Of a DNA stretch of 58,300 nucleotides, positions 1 through 7,810 are shown one piece after another. The stretch comes from Hoeflea sp. (GTDB lineage: Bacteria; Pseudomonadota; Alphaproteobacteria; Rhizobiales; Rhizobiaceae), in assembly GCF_014359905.1 (NCBI RefSeq), contig NZ_JACIYP010000024.1, forward strand, positions 1 to 58,300, in the 5' to 3' direction. Positions within the stretch are counted from its first letter, which is position 1. The number at the start of each line of letters is the position of its first letter. The translations under genes were made by a program, and so were the position numbers. The notes beneath the pieces were generated by a model that saw nothing but the letters and a program-made list of their open reading frames with translations, did no database searches and was not told the DNA's origin.

Positions 1-101
1 CCCGGATCTCAACCGCGGCCGGAGGGCCAATTCACCTTGCCGAAAGAGTGTGCTAATTTAGGCATCAGGGATGTTGAAATCTCTGATCAGGGAGATCAAG
101 G

Positions 102-596
102 ATGATGTTTGCCCGCACGCTTTTCCCCATCTCTGCCCGTTCGCCCGCGCCACCGCGTGTCCCCAGCCTCGCCCCAAGCCTCGCCCCAAGCCTCGCAAAG
201 CCTGTCGGCCTGTGCCTCGCCCTGGCGTTGAGCCAGCCCGCGGGCTCGCTCGCAGCCGACCTGTCCTGCAACAGCCTGCTTGAGCCCGGCCAGACCATGA
301 TCTGCTCCGGCTTCGAGCCCAACTGGGCGATCCGGCTCAGCTGCGACGGCGCGATGAGTGCGGAGTTCATCGACGCCTTCTCCGGCGACGGCATAAAGAC
401 CACGCCGGGCAGCATCTCTTTTGCCACGCAAGACCCCTGGCAACTCGAAACCAGCCACCCGGTCACAGGCTCCATCGCCTACACGCCGGGCGGCTGCACC
501 GACGAGAGCGACCGGGTCAGCGATTTCACCTTCACCCCGACGTCCGCCCCGGGGCTCTCTGCCCCGTTCTTTCCGTTCTGCTGCCGGGTGGAGTGA
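102..596 (+). CDS. Secreted hypothetical protein, 164 aa
   Basis: The product starts with an unusually long Pro/Ser/Ala-rich leader, then a hydrophobic stretch ending in a likely signal-peptidase site (SLAA) near residue 51. The mature part has a CSGFEPNW segment, which recalls the G-x-EP-x-W motif of small periplasmic proteins related to COG3650. It also has several cysteines (CNS, CSG, CDG, CTD, CC) that could form disulfides. The start at 102 is supported by a purine-rich GGGAGATCAAGG just upstream; a second ATG follows at 105. A 12-bp tandem repeat codes for the repeated APSL in the leader. No function is recognised, and the COG3650 resemblance is weak. Confidence 0.6.
   Translation: MMFARTLFPISARSPAPPRVPSLAPSLAPSLAKPVGLCLALALSQPAGSLAADLSCNSLLEPGQTMICSGFEPNWAIRLSCDGAMSAEFIDAFSGDGIKTTPGSISFATQDPWQLETSHPVTGSIAYTPGGCTDESDRVSDFTFTPTSAPGLSAPFFPFCCRVE
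167..200 (+). repeat. 12-bp tandem repeat inside the leader of the first gene
   Basis: Two exact copies of CCTCGCCCCAAG (167-178 and 179-190) are followed by a partial third copy from 191. The unit is a multiple of three, so copy-number change would keep frame and only lengthen the N-terminal leader. Confidence 0.8.
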
Positions 597-605
597 GGTT
601 ATGGC

Positions 606-1286
606 TCACCACTCGGCCGCCGACCCGTCCCAATTGTAAAACTGTCCGGTGCCGTCGAGCGTCAGCCCCTCGGCGAGCGCCAGAATCCCTGCGGCACTGG
701 TCACCGCATCGATATCAGCCCCCTGCCCGCCCATATCGGTGCGGACCCAGCCCGGATGAATGAGCGCCACCGCGATCCCCATCGGCTTGAGGTCTGTCGC
801 CAGCCCCTGCATCACCTTGTTGACGGCCGATTTCGAGGCCCGGTAGGCGATATGATCTGACTTGGCATAGGACATCCGCCCCATCTGCGAGGAGATGGTG
901 AGAATGCGCGGGGTCTTGCTGCGCCTCAGATGCGGCAGGAACGCTTGGGCGACGGCCAGCGGCGCCAGCGTGTTGACGGCAAGCGTCTCGGCGAATCCCT
1001 CGAAGTCCATGTCCAGCGTCGATTGCCGCTTTGGCCCGATCGTACCGGCATTGTTGATCAGAATGTCGATCGGCGCGCCGATGCCGGCCGCCGCCTGACG
1101 CACCGCCGCATGGTCGGTGACGTCGAACTGGAGATCGTGGAAATTCGGATGATGGCAGATATGCGCGTCCGGGTCGGTCACCGCCGCCCGCGCCGAGCCA
1201 TAAACGGTCCAGCCCCTGGCCAAGGCCTGCCGGGCCAGTTCCAGCCCGATGCCGCGATTGGTGCCGGTGATGAGGATGGTGGTCAT
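606..1286 (-). CDS. SDR family NAD(P)-dependent oxidoreductase
   Basis: This is a 226-residue classical short-chain dehydrogenase/reductase with a Rossmann fold. The cofactor motif TGTNRGIG lies at residues 7-14 and NNAG at 78-81. The catalytic Ser is near 133, with Tyr148 and Lys152 in YRASK. The layout resembles the C-factor-like SDR group; the substrate cannot be read from sequence. The start at 1286 gives a normal SDR N-terminus (MTTILITG). An in-frame extension to 1409 would run through the inverted repeat and is rejected. Only 14 bases separate this start codon from the RAYT element, so the ancestral promoter may have been displaced. It ends convergent with the upstream secreted-protein gene. 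Confidence 0.9.
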   Translation of the reverse strand: MTTILITGTNRGIGLELARQALARGWTVYGSARAAVTDPDAHICHHPNFHDLQFDVTDHAAVRQAAAGIGAPIDILINNAGTIGPKRQSTLDMDFEGFAETLAVNTLAPLAVAQAFLPHLRRSKTPRILTISSQMGRMSYAKSDHIAYRASKSAVNKVMQGLATDLKPMGIAVALIHPGWVRTDMGGQGADIDAVTSAAGILALAEGLTLDGTGQFYNWDGSAAEW

Positions 1287-1300
1287 GGGGAGGGTCTCGC

Positions 1301-1379
1301 AGTTTGGGGACAGTTTACTTTTCCGAGTTCTGGGGCAGAATGGACCATCATAAGTGGAAAAGTAAACTGTCCCCGAACT
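1301..1379. repeat. Left RAYT-flanking inverted repeat
   Basis: Arms of 24 bp at 1301-1324 and 1356-1379 are complementary except for one position (T versus C near the outer end). The spacer is 31 nt. The core word is GGGGACAGTTTACTTTTC. Confidence 0.9.
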
Positions 1380-1398
1380 TAACGTCGAGGTGCAAATC

Positions 1399-2004
1399 AT
1401 GCCACGCATAGCGAGATTTGTCGTGCCTGGCGCGCCGCATCACGTAACCCAGCGCGGCAACAGGCGCGAGCCGGTGTTTTTCGAGGATGGCGATCAACTT
1501 CGCTATCTCGATTTTCTTGCGCAAGCGGCCCGGCGCTGCGAAACCGAGATTTGGGCCTACTGCCTGATGCCCAACCATGTCCACATGATTGCCGTGCCGA
1601 AAGACGGCGACGGGCTTCGCGCCTTGTTCAGTGATGCGCATCGGCGTTACACCAATTTCATCAACTGGCGCCACGGCTGGACCGGCCATTTATGGCAGGG
1701 ACGGTTCGGGTCCGTTGCAATGGAGGAACACCATCTTGCGTCGGCACTGCGTTATGTTGCTCTCAATCCGGTTCGCGCCGGACTGGTCGCCAAGCCCGAA
1801 GAATGGCAGTTTTCGTCGGTCCGTGAGCATCTGACCGGCAAAAGTCACGGACTTGTCCTGGTCGAACCTGTTCTTTCTCGTTTTCCCGATTTTCGCAGCT
1901 TGATCGAGAGGCCTGAGCAGGCAAACGAGTTTGCCTCGCTTCGCAAATCCGAAACGAGTGGCCGATCACTTAGCAAGGAATGTAGGGGACAGTTTACTTT
2001 TTGA
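1399..2004 (+). CDS. REP-associated tyrosine transposase (Y1/IS200-like)
   Basis: This 201-residue single-domain HUH nuclease is of the transposase_17/RAYT family, which binds and cuts REP hairpins in single-stranded DNA. The sequence shows the N-terminal PRIARFVVPGAPHHVTQRGN block and the metal-binding HUH motif His60-Val-His62 in MPNHVHM. The probable catalytic Tyr119 lies in LRYVALNPVRAGL. All core residues look intact, so it may be active. The ATG at 1399 matches the usual family start MPRIAR; an in-frame GTG at 1390 is the alternative. The last codons (GQFTF and stop) are read out of the left arm of the downstream hairpin, so gene and repeat are physically merged. Confidence 0.93.
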   Translation: MPRIARFVVPGAPHHVTQRGNRREPVFFEDGDQLRYLDFLAQAARRCETEIWAYCLMPNHVHMIAVPKDGDGLRALFSDAHRRYTNFINWRHGWTGHLWQGRFGSVAMEEHHLASALRYVALNPVRAGLVAKPEEWQFSSVREHLTGKSHGLVLVEPVLSRFPDFRSLIERPEQANEFASLRKSETSGRSLSKECRGQFTF

Positions 2005-2047
2005 TGCTGATGCGCGTCGCATCAGCATCAAAAAGTAAACTGTCCCC
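1985..2047. repeat. Right RAYT-flanking perfect hairpin
   Basis: A perfect 30-bp inverted repeat (1985-2014 with 2018-2047) has a 3-nt loop CGT. It shares its outer 17 bp with the left repeat; the inner part (GATGCTGATGCG) is different. It supplies the transposase stop codon (2002-2004) and lies 9 nt beyond the ettA stop, where it could also act as a transcript-end hairpin. No T-run follows. Confidence 0.93.
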
Positions 2048-2056
2048 GAACTGCCC

Positions 2057-3706
2057 CTACCGCGTCAGCGGCTTGTACGTCACCCGCCGAGGATTGACCG
2101 AATCGGCGCCGAGCCGGCGGATCTTGTCCTGTTCGTAGTCCTCGAAATTGCCCTCGAACCATTCCACGTGGCTGTCGCCTTCGAAGGCGAGGATGTGGGT
2201 CGCCAGCCGGTCGAGGAACATGCGGTCATGCGAAATGATGACGGCGCAGCCGGCGAAGTTTTCGAGCGCCTCTTCCAGCGCGCCCAGCGTTTCGGTGTCG
2301 AGATCGTTGGTCGGTTCGTCGAGCAGCAGCACGTTGCCGCCGGATTTCAACAGCTTGGCCAGATGCACCCGGTTGCGCTGTCCGCCCGAGAGCGTGCCCA
2401 CCTTCTGCTGCTGGTCGCCGCCCTTGAAGTTGAAGGTCGAGCAATAGGCGCGGGAGTTCATCTCGTGCTTGCCCAATTTGATGATGTCGTTGCCGCCGGA
2501 GATTTCCTCCCACACGGTCTTGTTGGCATCGAGCGAATCGCGGCTCTGGTCGACATAGGAGAGATGCACGGTTTCGCCGATGGTGATGGAGCCCGAATCG
2601 GGCTGCTCCTGCCCGGTGATCATCCGAAACAGCGTGGTCTTGCCCGCGCCGTTGGGGCCGATCACGCCGACGATGCCGCCGGGCGGCAGCTTGAAGCTCA
2701 GGTCGTCGATCAGCAGCCGGTCGCCATAGGCCTTGGAAATCCCTTCCGCGTCGATCACCTGGTTGCCGAGACGCTCGCCGGTCGGAATGATGATCTGCGC
2801 CTCGCCGGGACGGCGGTCACTGGCCGATTTGACCAGTTCGTCATAGGCCCGGATACGCGCCTTGGACTTGGCCTGCCGGGCCTTCGGCGAGGAGGCAATC
2901 CATTCCTGCTCGCGGCTGAGCGATTTCTGCCGCGCTGCATCCTCGCGGCCTTCCTGCTTCATGCGCTTGGCCTTGGCTTCCAGATAGGCGGTGTAGTTGC
3001 CCTCGTAGGGAATGCCCTTGCCCCGGTCGAGCTCGAGGATCCAGCCGGTCACGTTGTCGAGGAAGTAGCGGTCATGGGTGATCATGATCACGGCGCCGGG
3101 ATATTCCCTGAGGTGCTTCTCGAGCCAGGCGATGCTTTCGGCGTCGAGATGGTTGGTCGGCTCGTCGAGCAGCAGCAGGTCGGGCTGGCGCAAAAGCAGC
3201 GCGCACAGCGCCACGCGGCGCTTCTCGCCGCCCGACAGCGCGTCGACGGAAGCCTCCGGCGGCGGGCAGCGCAGCGCTTCCATCGCCATCTCGACCTGGC
3301 TGTCGAGATCCCACAGGTTCTGCGCGTCGATGATGTCCTGGAGCTTCGCGCCCTCGTCGGCGGTCTCGTCGGAATAGTTCATCATCAACTCGTTGTAGCG
3401 GTCGAGGATCGCCTGCTTGTCGGCCACCCCTTCCATCACGTTGCCGAGCACGTTGAGGCTCTCGTCGAGCTGCGGCTCCTGCGGCAGGTAGCCGAGCGTC
3501 GCCCCCTCGGCCAGCCAGGCCTCGCCGGTGAACTCGGTGTCGAGCCCGGCCATGATCTTCAGCACAGTCGACTTGCCGGCGCCGTTGGGCCCGAGAATAC
3601 CGATCTTGGCGTCCGGATAGAACGACAGATGGACGTTTTCGAGGACCTTCTTGGCGCCATAGGACTTGTTGAGCCCTGCCATGTGATAGATGAACTGCCG
3701 TGCCAC
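2057..3706 (-). CDS. ettA: Energy-dependent translational throttle protein EttA (ABC-F)
   Basis: This 549-residue cytosolic ABC-F ATPase has no membrane segments. EttA binds the ribosomal E site and gates the first elongation step according to ATP/ADP. There are two nucleotide-binding domains. The first has Walker [10 protein letters not shown] (residues 39-47), signature LSGGEKRR and Walker [13 protein letters not shown]. The second has [17 protein letters not shown] and [11 protein letters not shown]. The first domain has an inserted segment where EttA carries its arm, and a charged linker follows. Length and the opening [17 protein letters not shown] fit EttA rather than other ABC-F members. 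It is transcribed alone. Confidence 0.95.
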   Translation of the reverse strand: MARQFIYHMAGLNKSYGAKKVLENVHLSFYPDAKIGILGPNGAGKSTVLKIMAGLDTEFTGEAWLAEGATLGYLPQEPQLDESLNVLGNVMEGVADKQAILDRYNELMMNYSDETADEGAKLQDIIDAQNLWDLDSQVEMAMEALRCPPPEASVDALSGGEKRRVALCALLLRQPDLLLLDEPTNHLDAESIAWLEKHLREYPGAVIMITHDRYFLDNVTGWILELDRGKGIPYEGNYTAYLEAKAKRMKQEGREDAARQKSLSREQEWIASSPKARQAKSKARIRAYDELVKSASDRRPGEAQIIIPTGERLGNQVIDAEGISKAYGDRLLIDDLSFKLPPGGIVGVIGPNGAGKTTLFRMITGQEQPDSGSITIGETVHLSYVDQSRDSLDANKTVWEEISGGNDIIKLGKHEMNSRAYCSTFNFKGGDQQQKVGTLSGGQRNRVHLAKLLKSGGNVLLLDEPTNDLDTETLGALEEALENFAGCAVIISHDRMFLDRLATHILAFEGDSHVEWFEGNFEDYEQDKIRRLGADSVNPRRVTYKPLTR

Positions 3707-3889
3707 GATGCGCTCCAGACATGATTTGGATTGTTGCCCGCTGTCTATGCGAAATGCCGCTCAAGGGCAATGATGCCGTGCGGGCCTTCCCCAGGCAGTC
3801 TTGAAATGGTCATCAAACGAACGTACAATTTTAGCGTCAACCCGGATCGCAGCGTCGCAACCTGAGGCTATCAGGCGGGAGGATAGTGC

Positions 3890-5644
3890 ATGCGTGGATC
3901 CGACAGGAAAGAAGGTTTCTCCGTCCATGCGGTTTCCGGCACCCGGGCGGTGCATCTGGGGATGAACGCCCGCCAGGACGCAACCCGCGATCTCGTCGGG
4001 TTCGGAGTCGGACGCAGAGTGGGTCCGGGTCAGGACATACGCTGGCTCAATGGCTTCAAGACCTTCCGTGAGGTTGTGCCCGACCCGCAGCGTGGCGATT
4101 ATTTTCCAACCGTGGAACAGCCGATCCAGGATTTCAAATGGGGGCATTATTCAGCGTTGCCTGATGAAACCAACCACTACGTAGTCCGGCCATTGTTCCG
4201 ACCGCAAAACGGCGATCTGTCAAATCTGCGGGCCGGCACCGATCTCGAGGTCACCATCCGCACCGAGAAGGAGGATGACGGGGAGCATTCGGTTCTGTTC
4301 AATCGCGGCGCCATAGTCAGCCAGGCATATGCAGACCGGTTCGCCGGGGATACGGGCCTCAGCGAGGACGAATTGGCCGCCGAACTCGACGATCCCGGCG
4401 CCGAACGCACCCAATGGCTCTCGCGTGGATTGCTCGAGGCCGCCCTCGGCTTCATCGCCCAGGCCAGATCCTCGCGCTTCTCCCTGCACTGCGCTTTTTA
4501 CGAACTGACCTATCTGCCGATACTCAAGGCGCTGGCAGACGCCGCCGGCGCGGGCGCCACGGTTGAGGTCGCCTTCGAGGCCGATCACTACATGACCGGC
4601 GCGAAAAAGCGGGTGGAGTCAAGTCAGGGCAAGCGCAACCGCGCGGCGATCGCCGGTTATCAGGGCAAACCGCGGCTGCACTTCAGGGAGCGGATCCATC
4701 ACATCTCGATCCCGCACAACAAATTCATCGTGCTTGTCGAAAACGGCCGCCCGATCGCTGTTTGGACCGGTTCGACCAACATTACCTCTTCGGGCTTTCT
4801 GGGCCAGAGCAATGTCGGGCACATCGTCCGGGATGAGGCGGTCGTCGCCGCCTATCTTGCCTATTTCCGGCAAATCGCGGCGGATACACAACGCGCCGAC
4901 CTCAAGGCCTGGATCAACCAGCACTCCCCCAACCCCACAGTGCTCGCCACCGGCAAGACCACCCCCCTGTTCAGCCCGCGCACCAATGACTCGATGCTCG
5001 ACTGGTATGGCGACCGCATGGACGAGGCGAGCCAGACCATTCTCCTCACCTCGGCCTTCGGCGTCACCCCCAAGCTGGCCGAGCGGTTCAACAATGACCG
5101 CGACTATCTGCGCTACATCCTGATGGAGCAGGAAAGCCGCGGCGCAGGCGCCCAGGAAATGCTTGAACGCGACAGCGATACCCGCATCGTGCTTGGCCAG
5201 GGGCTTGGGACCACCGGCCGGCTTGGCCACTGGAAGGATATCCCCGGCTGGAAACTGGAGAAATGGATGTGGCGCGAGCACCATTACCGCTCTTCCGGCC
5301 ATGTCTTTTTCTGTCACACCAAATACATGGTCATTGACCCGCTGACCGATGATCCAAAGGTGTTTTCCGGCTCCGCCAATTTCTCCGGCGCCTCACTCAA
5401 GAACAATGACGAGAACATGCTGCTGATCCGCGGCAACCAGGCGGTCGCGGACATCTACACCACGGAGTTTTTCAGGCTGCTCAACCATTTCTATTTTCGC
5501 CAAGTCGCCAACAGAACGGCTGAAGACGGCCGGAGCGATCCGGACATCCGCTACCTTAATCCCGATGATTCGTGGGTTGCGGGCCATTTCCGCGCACAGA
5601 ATTACCGATCCAAGCGGCGAGAGCTGTTCGGCATTCCTGCCTGA
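3890..5644 (+). CDS. Phospholipase D-family protein with two HKD-type motifs
   Basis: This 584-residue protein has no signal peptide or membrane segment. Two PLD half-sites are visible. The first begins at HNKF near residue 276 and continues to GSTN. The second begins at HTKY near 476, with Asp (IDP) and GSANFSG. The first half-site lacks the usual Asp five residues after Lys (Val instead); the second is canonical. PLD enzymes hydrolyse or transfer phosphodiesters of lipids or nucleic acids through a phospho-His intermediate. The N-terminal 200 residues match no domain I recognise. A good RBS (GGCGGGAGGA) lies 8 nt before ATG 3890. Substrate unknown; nuclease, lipase or a defence effector are all possible. 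Confidence 0.8.
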   Translation: MRGSDRKEGFSVHAVSGTRAVHLGMNARQDATRDLVGFGVGRRVGPGQDIRWLNGFKTFREVVPDPQRGDYFPTVEQPIQDFKWGHYSALPDETNHYVVRPLFRPQNGDLSNLRAGTDLEVTIRTEKEDDGEHSVLFNRGAIVSQAYADRFAGDTGLSEDELAAELDDPGAERTQWLSRGLLEAALGFIAQARSSRFSLHCAFYELTYLPILKALADAAGAGATVEVAFEADHYMTGAKKRVESSQGKRNRAAIAGYQGKPRLHFRERIHHISIPHNKFIVLVENGRPIAVWTGSTNITSSGFLGQSNVGHIVRDEAVVAAYLAYFRQIAADTQRADLKAWINQHSPNPTVLATGKTTPLFSPRTNDSMLDWYGDRMDEASQTILLTSAFGVTPKLAERFNNDRDYLRYILMEQESRGAGAQEMLERDSDTRIVLGQGLGTTGRLGHWKDIPGWKLEKWMWREHHYRSSGHVFFCHTKYMVIDPLTDDPKVFSGSANFSGASLKNNDENMLLIRGNQAVADIYTTEFFRLLNHFYFRQVANRTAEDGRSDPDIRYLNPDDSWVAGHFRAQNYRSKRRELFGIPA

Positions 5645-5731
5645 TACTCGATCGCTGCCCCCCGTGGCGACGAAGCGGTCTAGCCGGAGTACGGATCAAA
5701 TTCTGCAATAGACGTGTCCAAAGACACAAAT

Positions 5732-5755
5732 AAGGGGCCCTGAAAGGCCCCCTAT
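5732..5755 (-). terminator. Rho-independent-type terminator
   Basis: A GGGGCC/GGCCCC stem (5734-5739 with 5746-5751) is followed on the minus strand by TTATTT. It lies just downstream of the Asp-rich small protein gene and may also serve the PLD-family gene on the other strand. Confidence 0.7.
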
Positions 5756-5775
5756 TTCAAATCCTGTTCGCGGTT

Positions 5776-6102
5776 TTAGTTGCCGTCATCACTGTCGTGG
5801 TCGTTGCCACCATCACTATCGTGGTCGTTGCCGCCATCGCTGTCGTGATCGCTGCCGCTGTCGTGGTCGACGCCGCCATCATTGTCGCGGTCATTGTCGC
5901 GGCCGGCCCCGGAATCATCAATTTCACGGCCGTTGTCATCGAGCTGTCTGGCCGATGCAATTTCGGTTGCTTCGGCCCTGGCCTGGCCGCCGCGCAGAAA
6001 ATCGCTCAGAGTCGAGGAAGCCGCAGCAGCGGAATGCGGCAGCAGCGCTCCGGCGGCAAGCGACAGGGCGGCGGCCGCGGTGAGGATTTTTGCTCTGGTC
6101 AT
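5776..6102 (-). CDS. Small secreted Asp/His/Ser-rich repeat protein
   Basis: This 108-residue protein has a clear signal peptide (TRAKILTAAAALSLAAGALL, cleavage near AAAA). It then has a short linker and an acidic tail built from an 8-residue unit close to NDHDSDGG, repeated about four times with variants. The tail is dense in Asp, His and Asn, which suggests divalent metal (Ca, Zn, Ni) binding outside the cytoplasm; that is inference from composition only. A strong RBS (AAGGAG) precedes the start at 6102, and a terminator follows. Repeat number probably varies between relatives. No named family is recognised. Confidence 0.65.
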   Translation of the reverse strand: MTRAKILTAAAALSLAAGALLPHSAAAASSTLSDFLRGGQARAEATEIASARQLDDNGREIDDSGAGRDNDRDNDGGVDHDSGSDHDSDGGNDHDSDGGNDHDSDDGN

Positions 6103-6262
6103 GATGTGTCTCCTTCAAGGGTCTGCGTGAATGCAGCCCGAAGATGCCACCGCGCCCATGACAACCCCCTGACCGGCCCTGTCAGCGTCCTGTCATTTTT
6201 GCAGATCGGCGAAAAATCCGCTCCATCAAGTCGCTTCCATCCAATAGATGGTCGGCTCAGGC

Positions 6263-6487
6263 CTAGAAACTTACAGCCACGCCCTTCTTGCGGAAATAGG
6301 ACTGCATGATCTTGCGTCCCTGGCGATTGGACTGCGCCAGCTTGCCGGGCTCGAATACGGCTTCCGTGACGCCTTCGCGCGCCATGGCGGCCTTGAGTGC
6401 TGCAATGTGGATGTCCAGCTCTTCATTGTCGTTCTTGATCGACGCATAAATATTGTCGATGGCTTCGTTCAGGGTCAGATCGCTCAC
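6263..6487 (-). CDS. Small conserved-looking hypothetical protein, 74 aa
   Basis: This is a soluble, mostly helical protein beginning SDLTLNEAIDNIYASI and ending in a basic segment (RQGRKIMQSYFRKKGV). The GTG at 6487 is chosen because GGAG stands 8 nt before it. An upstream ATG at 6514 would place that RBS inside the gene. The regular helical pattern argues for a real gene. Function unknown; the basic C-terminus could contact nucleic acid, but nothing proves it. Confidence 0.65.
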   Translation of the reverse strand: MSDLTLNEAIDNIYASIKNDNEELDIHIAALKAAMAREGVTEAVFEPGKLAQSNRQGRKIMQSYFRKKGVAVSF

Positions 6488-6631
6488 GCTTGGCACTCCA
6501 TGGCTCGTTGGCACTCAACTAGCGATTTTTCCAGCAAGGGCAAGCCGCCGAATGCATTGCGGCGCGTGCTTTCAAATTCAATCATCCCCAAAACCGCTTG
6601 ATTTTCGCGCATGAGCCGTGGCCAATGCGCC

Positions 6632-7570
6632 ATGAGCGATTTTTCAGCCTTCACCGCGACGAGCCCCACCGGCGCCGAGCTTGCCGTCCGCCACATGCAG
6701 GCCCAGGGCCCAGCCCGCGGCGTGGTGCAGATCAATCACGGCCTCTCCGAATATGCGGCCCGCTACGCGCGCTTTGCCGGATTCCTCGCCGATCGCGGCT
6801 ACCACGTCTATGCCCATGATCATCGCGGTCACGGCCTGACCCGCGCGCCGGATTCTATCCCCGGCGCCTTTTCGGCCAGGGACGGCGCGGCCAAGGTGAT
6901 CGCCGATGTCGCCGCCGTGCACGCGCTGATCGCGGAGCGCCATCCCGGCATGCCGGTCACCACCTTCGGCCATTCCATGGGCGGCCTGATCGCATTGAAT
7001 TTCGCCGAGGCCCAGCCTGCGGCAAGTGCCGCGCTTGCCGTGTGGAACTCCAACTTCAACGCCGGGATTGCCGGCCGCGCCGGCCAGGCGATCCTCGCCG
7101 TCGAGGCCTTCTTCAAGGGCTCCGACACCCCGAGCGCGATGCTGCCGAAGCTCACCTTCCAGGCCTGGGCAAAGGCCATGCCGAACCGCCGCACCGGTTT
7201 CGACTGGTTGTCGCGCGATGAAGCCGAGGTCGATCTCTACATCGCCGATCCGCTCTGCGGATGGGACGCCACGGTGAGCATGTGGCGGGATGTGTTCGCG
7301 CTGATCTACGCCGGCGCCACGCCTGAAAACCTGGCGAAGCTGCCGAAATCGCTGCCCGTTCACCTGACCGGCGGCGCTGAGGATCCGGCCACCGACAAGG
7401 GCGCGGCGGTCAAATGGCTCGCAGCGAGGATGCGTGAAGCGCGCCTCACCAGCGTCACGCTGCAGATCCTGCCCGAAACGCGGCACGAGACCCTGAACGA
7501 GATCAACCGCGACCAGTCAATGGCGGGGTTCGCAGCCTGGCTCGATGCCCATCTGCCTTCGGCAGGGTGA
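6632..7570 (+). CDS. Alpha/beta hydrolase, monoacylglycerol-lipase-like (S33/Hydrolase_4)
   Basis: The 312-residue cytosolic hydrolase has the order expected of lysophospholipase/monoglyceride lipase relatives. These are an early HG oxyanion region (INHGLSEYAARY), YAHDHRGHG, nucleophile elbow GHSMG (Ser near 114), an acid in GGAEDPATD and catalytic His in TRHETLNE. The triad appears intact, so it is probably an active esterase or lipase of short acyl esters. ATG 6632 (MSDFSAF) is preferred to the in-frame ATG at 6611, although neither has a strong RBS. It reads away from the small protein gene at 6263-6487. Confidence 0.88.
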   Translation: MSDFSAFTATSPTGAELAVRHMQAQGPARGVVQINHGLSEYAARYARFAGFLADRGYHVYAHDHRGHGLTRAPDSIPGAFSARDGAAKVIADVAAVHALIAERHPGMPVTTFGHSMGGLIALNFAEAQPAASAALAVWNSNFNAGIAGRAGQAILAVEAFFKGSDTPSAMLPKLTFQAWAKAMPNRRTGFDWLSRDEAEVDLYIADPLCGWDATVSMWRDVFALIYAGATPENLAKLPKSLPVHLTGGAEDPATDKGAAVKWLAARMREARLTSVTLQILPETRHETLNEINRDQSMAGFAAWLDAHLPSAG

Positions 7571-7810
7571 AGCGCGCCCAGGCGCTCAAGTCTTCCATGT
7601 CGCAGTCGTGAGGGCGTGACACGCTCCCGTCAATGCTGCTAACAGAATGGCCAAACCGGAGGCCCACGATGCTTGCTGATCCCTTGACGCCCGACCCTCT
7701 TGCCCCTGTCTCCTTCGCGCTGGTGGCGGGGATTGTGCGGTCGCGAAATCAACAGCGGCTCCCGGCCAACCGCACAGCCCATGGCCGCGCCGATGCCTGA
7801 GCAGACAGCC

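Larger units (their letters stand above)
1301..2047 (+). mobile_element. RAYT (REP-associated tyrosine transposase) element with flanking hairpins
   Basis: A Y1-type transposase gene is bracketed by two inverted-repeat hairpins. All four hairpin arms carry the same 17-bp word GGGGACAGTTTACTTTT in alternating orientation (left pair 1301-1379, right pair 1985-2047). This is the arrangement of REP/BIME units around a RAYT gene. The whole block sits between the SDR start (1286) and the ettA stop (2057) with almost no spare DNA. The exact element ends and any target-site preference cannot be set from one copy. Confidence 0.8.

Noticed and set aside
2168..3724. 518-codon plus-strand frame opposite ettA
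   Set aside because: It is the antisense shadow of EttA. The composition (Ala/Val/Gly/His-rich) and lack of an RBS argue against coding.
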